From positions 62,001-126,000 of the forward strand of contig JAJFLA010000026.1 in assembly GCA_021772935.1 (NCBI GenBank): 64,000 bases of DNA, written 5' to 3'. The stretch is from Gammaproteobacteria bacterium. Its GTDB lineage: Bacteria; Pseudomonadota; Gammaproteobacteria; Xanthomonadales; SZUA-36. Shown in pieces: positions 61,098 through 64,000 of the stretch. The position numbers were made by a program, and so were the translations under genes. Positions within the stretch are counted from its first letter, which is position 1; each line of letters starts with the position of its first letter. Below the pieces are notes generated by a model. It saw nothing but the letters and a program-made list of their open reading frames with translations. It did no database searches and was not told where the DNA came from.

Positions 61098-64000
61098 ATG
61101 CTTAATCCCTGGAAATTAACCCTCATTGTGCTGGCCTACATGGGCCTGCTATTCGCCATTGCATGGATCGGTGACAAGCAACGGATTAGCCAGGACCACC
61201 GAAAATTCAAGGCCATCATTTACTCTCTTTCGATGGCGGTTTACTGCACTTCCTGGACCTTTTATGGCGCAGTGGGCAGAGCCGCTTCAAGCGGTTGGGG
61301 GTTTTTGCCAATCTATCTCGGGCCTGCACTGATGATGTTGATCGGGTTTGACGTCATCCGACGGATTGCTATAACAAGTCGGGATCAGCGCATCACTTCA
61401 ATCGCTGACTTTATTGCCTATCGTTACGGGCGCAGTCACGCCATCGCAGTGTTGGTTACATGCGCTGCAGTACTTGGTGCGGTGCCCTATATAGCATTAC
61501 AGCTAAAGGGCATTACGACAGGCATCGAAGTGATCAGCAAAGCGACAGGAAACGCATCGGTTTTACCCGATCAGCTACCGTTATACCTGGCGCTGACATT
61601 GGCAGCGTTTGCGATGATGTTTGGCACTCGGAATATGGATGCCAGTGAGCATCACCGTGGTTTGATGTGGGCCATCGCATTTGAATCCCTGGTTAAGTTA
61701 CTGGCTTTCGTCGCGATTGGCTTGTTCGCTATATTCGGTGTTTTTGGGGGTCTCGACAGTGTCGCGCAAACCATGCGTGAAAACGGTGAATACCAGCAAC
61801 TGTTTACACCCTGGAGATTACCAGAAGGTTTTGGAATCCAGATGGGGTTGGGTATGGTGGCCATCCTATGCCTGCCGCGCCAGTTTCACGTGGCGATTGT
61901 CGAATTTAGGGACACCACCGACTTACGTGTTGCACGCTGGGTCTTCCCAGCCTATTTGTTTGTGTTCTCTGCGCTTGTCATACCCATCGCGCTGGCCGGA
62001 TTGACACAGTTTTCCGGACAGGATGTCAATCCCGACACCTACGTATTGTCCCTGCCACTGGCCTTTGACCAACCCATGCTTACCCTGTTGGCATTTCTAG
62101 GTGGTTTTTCCGCAGCCACGGGTATGGTCATCGTCTCCACGGTCGCATTGGCAATCATGGTCAGTAACGACATCGTGATGCCTTTGCTGTTACGTACCGG
62201 CCTGACCAATAATCGTGGCAAGCTGGACTTGTCACAAACACTATTACGTGTTCGTAGAATATCAATTCTGCTACTCGCTCTGGCAGCCGTTGCCTACTAC
62301 CGGGCTATCGAAGCCGGCGTTCCACTTGCGTCGATAGGTTTGTTGTCTTTCTCGGCTGCTGCACAATTTGCTCCAGCAATGCTGATCGGCATTTACTGGC
62401 AAGGCGCGAGTAAAACAGGTGCTATCTGGGGGCTTTCACTGGGCGTAACCAGCTGGGTCATCTGGTTGCTGCTACCTTCTTTCACCACGATCGACCCGTT
62501 GGTGAATCTGCTCAGCCTTATTCCTTCGATGAATTTCAATCAAGGGGCGTTATTTTCACTATTAGTGAACACTTCAGCCATCATCCTGGTATCCCTTCTA
62601 AGACCAGACAAGGAGCTTACTTCTGTTACCGGTGTGACGAGCAAAAGCAATAGTGGGCTGATCACTCTGGAAGAATTGGAATACACCATCGGTCGCTTTC
62701 TGGGCATGAGTAAAACCAACAAAGCGTTATCTACCCACCTCGGGTTAACCGAGATACAAGCTGGAGCACTGGCAACACCGGAAACAATCCAATTCGGAGA
62801 ACGCCTGCTCGCGGGCTCGATTGGCTCAGCCTCCGCAAGAACCGTTCTGAGCACCGCATTGCATCACCGTGGCCTGGGGCCCGAAGCAGTAATGGAACTG
62901 CTGGACCGCACATCACAAGCTGTCCAGTTCAATCGCGAACTACTGGAATCCACCCTTGATAACATGTCACAGGGTGTAAGCGTCGTTGACCAGGGTTTGC
63001 GCATAGTTGGCTGGAACCGGCGTTACGTAGAACTGATGGAGTACCCGGAAGGCACTCTCCATCTCGGCAAACCGATTGAAGAATTAATCGACCTGAACGT
63101 GAAAAGAGGACTAATCGGTGACCACAAAAGCGAAGTACTCAAACGTCTGAAACATTTACGCAGTGGTCAGAACTATCGCTACGAACGTCGGTGGCTAGGC
63201 GACAAAGTGCTTGAAATCCAGGGCAACCCCATGCCTGGCGGTGGTTATGTGACGACATTCACCGACATTACTTACTTCAAGAATGTTGAACATGAGTTGC
63301 AGTTGATCAACGAAACACTGGAACAACGGGTACAACAACGTACCGTTGAGCTCAGAAGGGCCAACACCGAATTGGAGGAAGCAAACCTGGTTGCGGAAGA
63401 GGCAAACCTGAGTAAAACACGTTTTCTGGCCGCTGCCAGTCATGACTTGTTACAACCAATGAATGCCGCCAGCCTGTTCGTATCCATTTTACGCCAGCAA
63501 CAAGAGGGTTCCGACGACGAACAATCCCATTTAGTTAAACGCATTGATCGCAGCCTGCGGGCATCAGAACAACTCTTGAGTGCGCTACTGGATATCTCCA
63601 AGCTGGATTCCGGCATGTATCAACCGGAACCGGAAGCCATCTCGGTATCCGAGCTTTTCGAACAATTACTCAGACGCTTCAAAGCACTGGCTGGCAACCG
63701 GAACCTTCTGTTGCGAGTTCACCCGACAGATTACGTGATTTACAGCGACCGAAATTTGTTGTATCGCATTTTGCAAAATTTTCTTGCCAACGCCATCCAT
63801 TACACGGAAACCGGCGGTGTTTTACTGGGTTGCCGATTACGCGGAGATAAGCTGCAACTCAGTGTTTGGGACACAGGTGTCGGCATTGACAACTCAGAAG
63901 CGAAGGCAATCTTCCAGGAATTTCATCGCCTGGATTACGCCCGCCGCATGGATGAAAAGGGTCTGGGTCTGGGGCTTGCCATCTGTGACCGGATTGCACG
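61098..64000 (+). CDS. CrbS-like symporter-histidine kinase, cut by right edge
   Basis: 967 complete codons from the ATG at 61098, open to the window edge. N-terminal SLC5-type membrane module of about 12-13 spans (MLNPWKLTLIVLAYMGLLFAIAWIG; WTFYGAVGRAASSGWGFLPIYLGPALM; YRYGRSHAIAV), then a STAC-like segment, a PAS domain (LLESTLDNMSQGVSVVDQGLRIVGWNRRYVELMEYPEG, near 615), a coiled coil, the phosphoacceptor His782 in LAAASHDLLQPMNAA, and ATPase boxes DTGVGI and GLGLGLAI. This fusion is the CrbS type, which with CrbR controls acetyl-CoA synthetase genes in Vibrio and Pseudomonas; here it is divergent from the acetate symporter. A C-terminal receiver may follow beyond the edge. Confidence 0.93.
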   Translation, partial: MLNPWKLTLIVLAYMGLLFAIAWIGDKQRISQDHRKFKAIIYSLSMAVYCTSWTFYGAVGRAASSGWGFLPIYLGPALMMLIGFDVIRRIAITSRDQRITSIADFIAYRYGRSHAIAVLVTCAAVLGAVPYIALQLKGITTGIEVISKATGNASVLPDQLPLYLALTLAAFAMMFGTRNMDASEHHRGLMWAIAFESLVKLLAFVAIGLFAIFGVFGGLDSVAQTMRENGEYQQLFTPWRLPEGFGIQMGLGMVAILCLPRQFHVAIVEFRDTTDLRVARWVFPAYLFVFSALVIPIALAGLTQFSGQDVNPDTYVLSLPLAFDQPMLTLLAFLGGFSAATGMVIVSTVALAIMVSNDIVMPLLLRTGLTNNRGKLDLSQTLLRVRRISILLLALAAVAYYRAIEAGVPLASIGLLSFSAAAQFAPAMLIGIYWQGASKTGAIWGLSLGVTSWVIWLLLPSFTTIDPLVNLLSLIPSMNFNQGALFSLLVNTSAIILVSLLRPDKELTSVTGVTSKSNSGLITLEELEYTIGRFLGMSKTNKALSTHLGLTEIQAGALATPETIQFGERLLAGSIGSASARTVLSTALHHRGLGPEAVMELLDRTSQAVQFNRELLESTLDNMSQGVSVVDQGLRIVGWNRRYVELMEYPEGTLHLGKPIEELIDLNVKRGLIGDHKSEVLKRLKHLRSGQNYRYERRWLGDKVLEIQGNPMPGGGYVTTFTDITYFKNVEHELQLINETLEQRVQQRTVELRRANTELEEANLVAEEANLSKTRFLAAASHDLLQPMNAASLFVSILRQQQEGSDDEQSHLVKRIDRSLRASEQLLSALLDISKLDSGMYQPEPEAISVSELFEQLLRRFKALAGNRNLLLRVHPTDYVIYSDRNLLYRILQNFLANAIHYTETGGVLLGCRLRGDKLQLSVWDTGVGIDNSEAKAIFQEFHRLDYARRMDEKGLGLGLAICDRIA

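Overview
The window is a stretch of bacterial chromosome from a gammaproteobacterium, with mid-range base composition by eye. Three conserved gene orders support this. They are prmB-aroC-asd-fimV-truA-trpF-trpB-trpA-accD-folC-SPOR-cvpA-purF, serC-pheA-aroA-cmk-rpsA-ihfB-lapA-lapB, and the acetate-uptake module DUF4212/symporter with a divergent symporter-histidine kinase (CrbS-like). No phage, insertion sequence or CRISPR array was seen. I cannot place the organism below class level.

Layout. 1-2.6 kb: start of panB (runs off the left edge), translationally coupled to a Rossmann/DUF2520 gene that may be an alternative ketopantoate reductase, then a secreted beta-propeller protein. 2.6-7.6 kb: a 1292-residue surface nuclease-like protein with three lamin-tail domains and an IPTL-CTERM sorting tail, bracketed by inverted repeats of one family, then a methyltransferase. 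7.7-11.6 kb: a two-gene operon for an unusual cytochrome pair, one a c-type haem domain joined to a predicted outer-membrane barrel, the other a large periplasmic domain ending in a c-type haem domain. 12-17 kb: a small membrane protein, a thioesterase, an orphan error-prone polymerase (imuC/dnaE2) with a perfect LexA box on its start codon, and two tandem short cytochromes c. 17-24.5 kb, minus strand: nfuA, an esterase, galU, a WbpM-like dehydratase, a WbpL/WecA-like transferase, lapB, lapA and ihfB.

24.5-44.8 kb is one long minus-strand housekeeping block: ribosomal protein S1, cmk, aroA, pheA, serC, purF, cvpA, a SPOR protein, folC, accD, trpA, trpB, trpF, truA, fimV, asd, aroC and prmB. 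It links aromatic amino acid, serine, purine, folate and fatty-acid synthesis with cell-pole and division functions. Within it accD is interrupted by an in-frame TAG, with a strong ribosome-binding sequence and a TTG codon directly at the break.

45-54 kb: psd, a lipoprotein M2 peptidase, an unknown exported protein, ppnN and a large Oar-like TonB-dependent receptor. At 54 kb a tRNA-Pro(CGG) is followed by duplicated copies of its 3' end in tandem structured repeats. 54.3-64 kb is a short-chain fatty acid module: propionyl-CoA synthetase, a DEDD exonuclease, a cNMP/CBS/DUF294 regulator, an acetate-type symporter with its DUF4212 partner, and the divergent CrbS-like sensor kinase, cut by the right edge.

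The best candidates for something new are the haem-barrel/haem-toroid operon (7.8-11.6 kb), the split accD (35.4 kb), the LexA box on the imuC start codon, and the tRNA-tail repeats at 54.2 kb.
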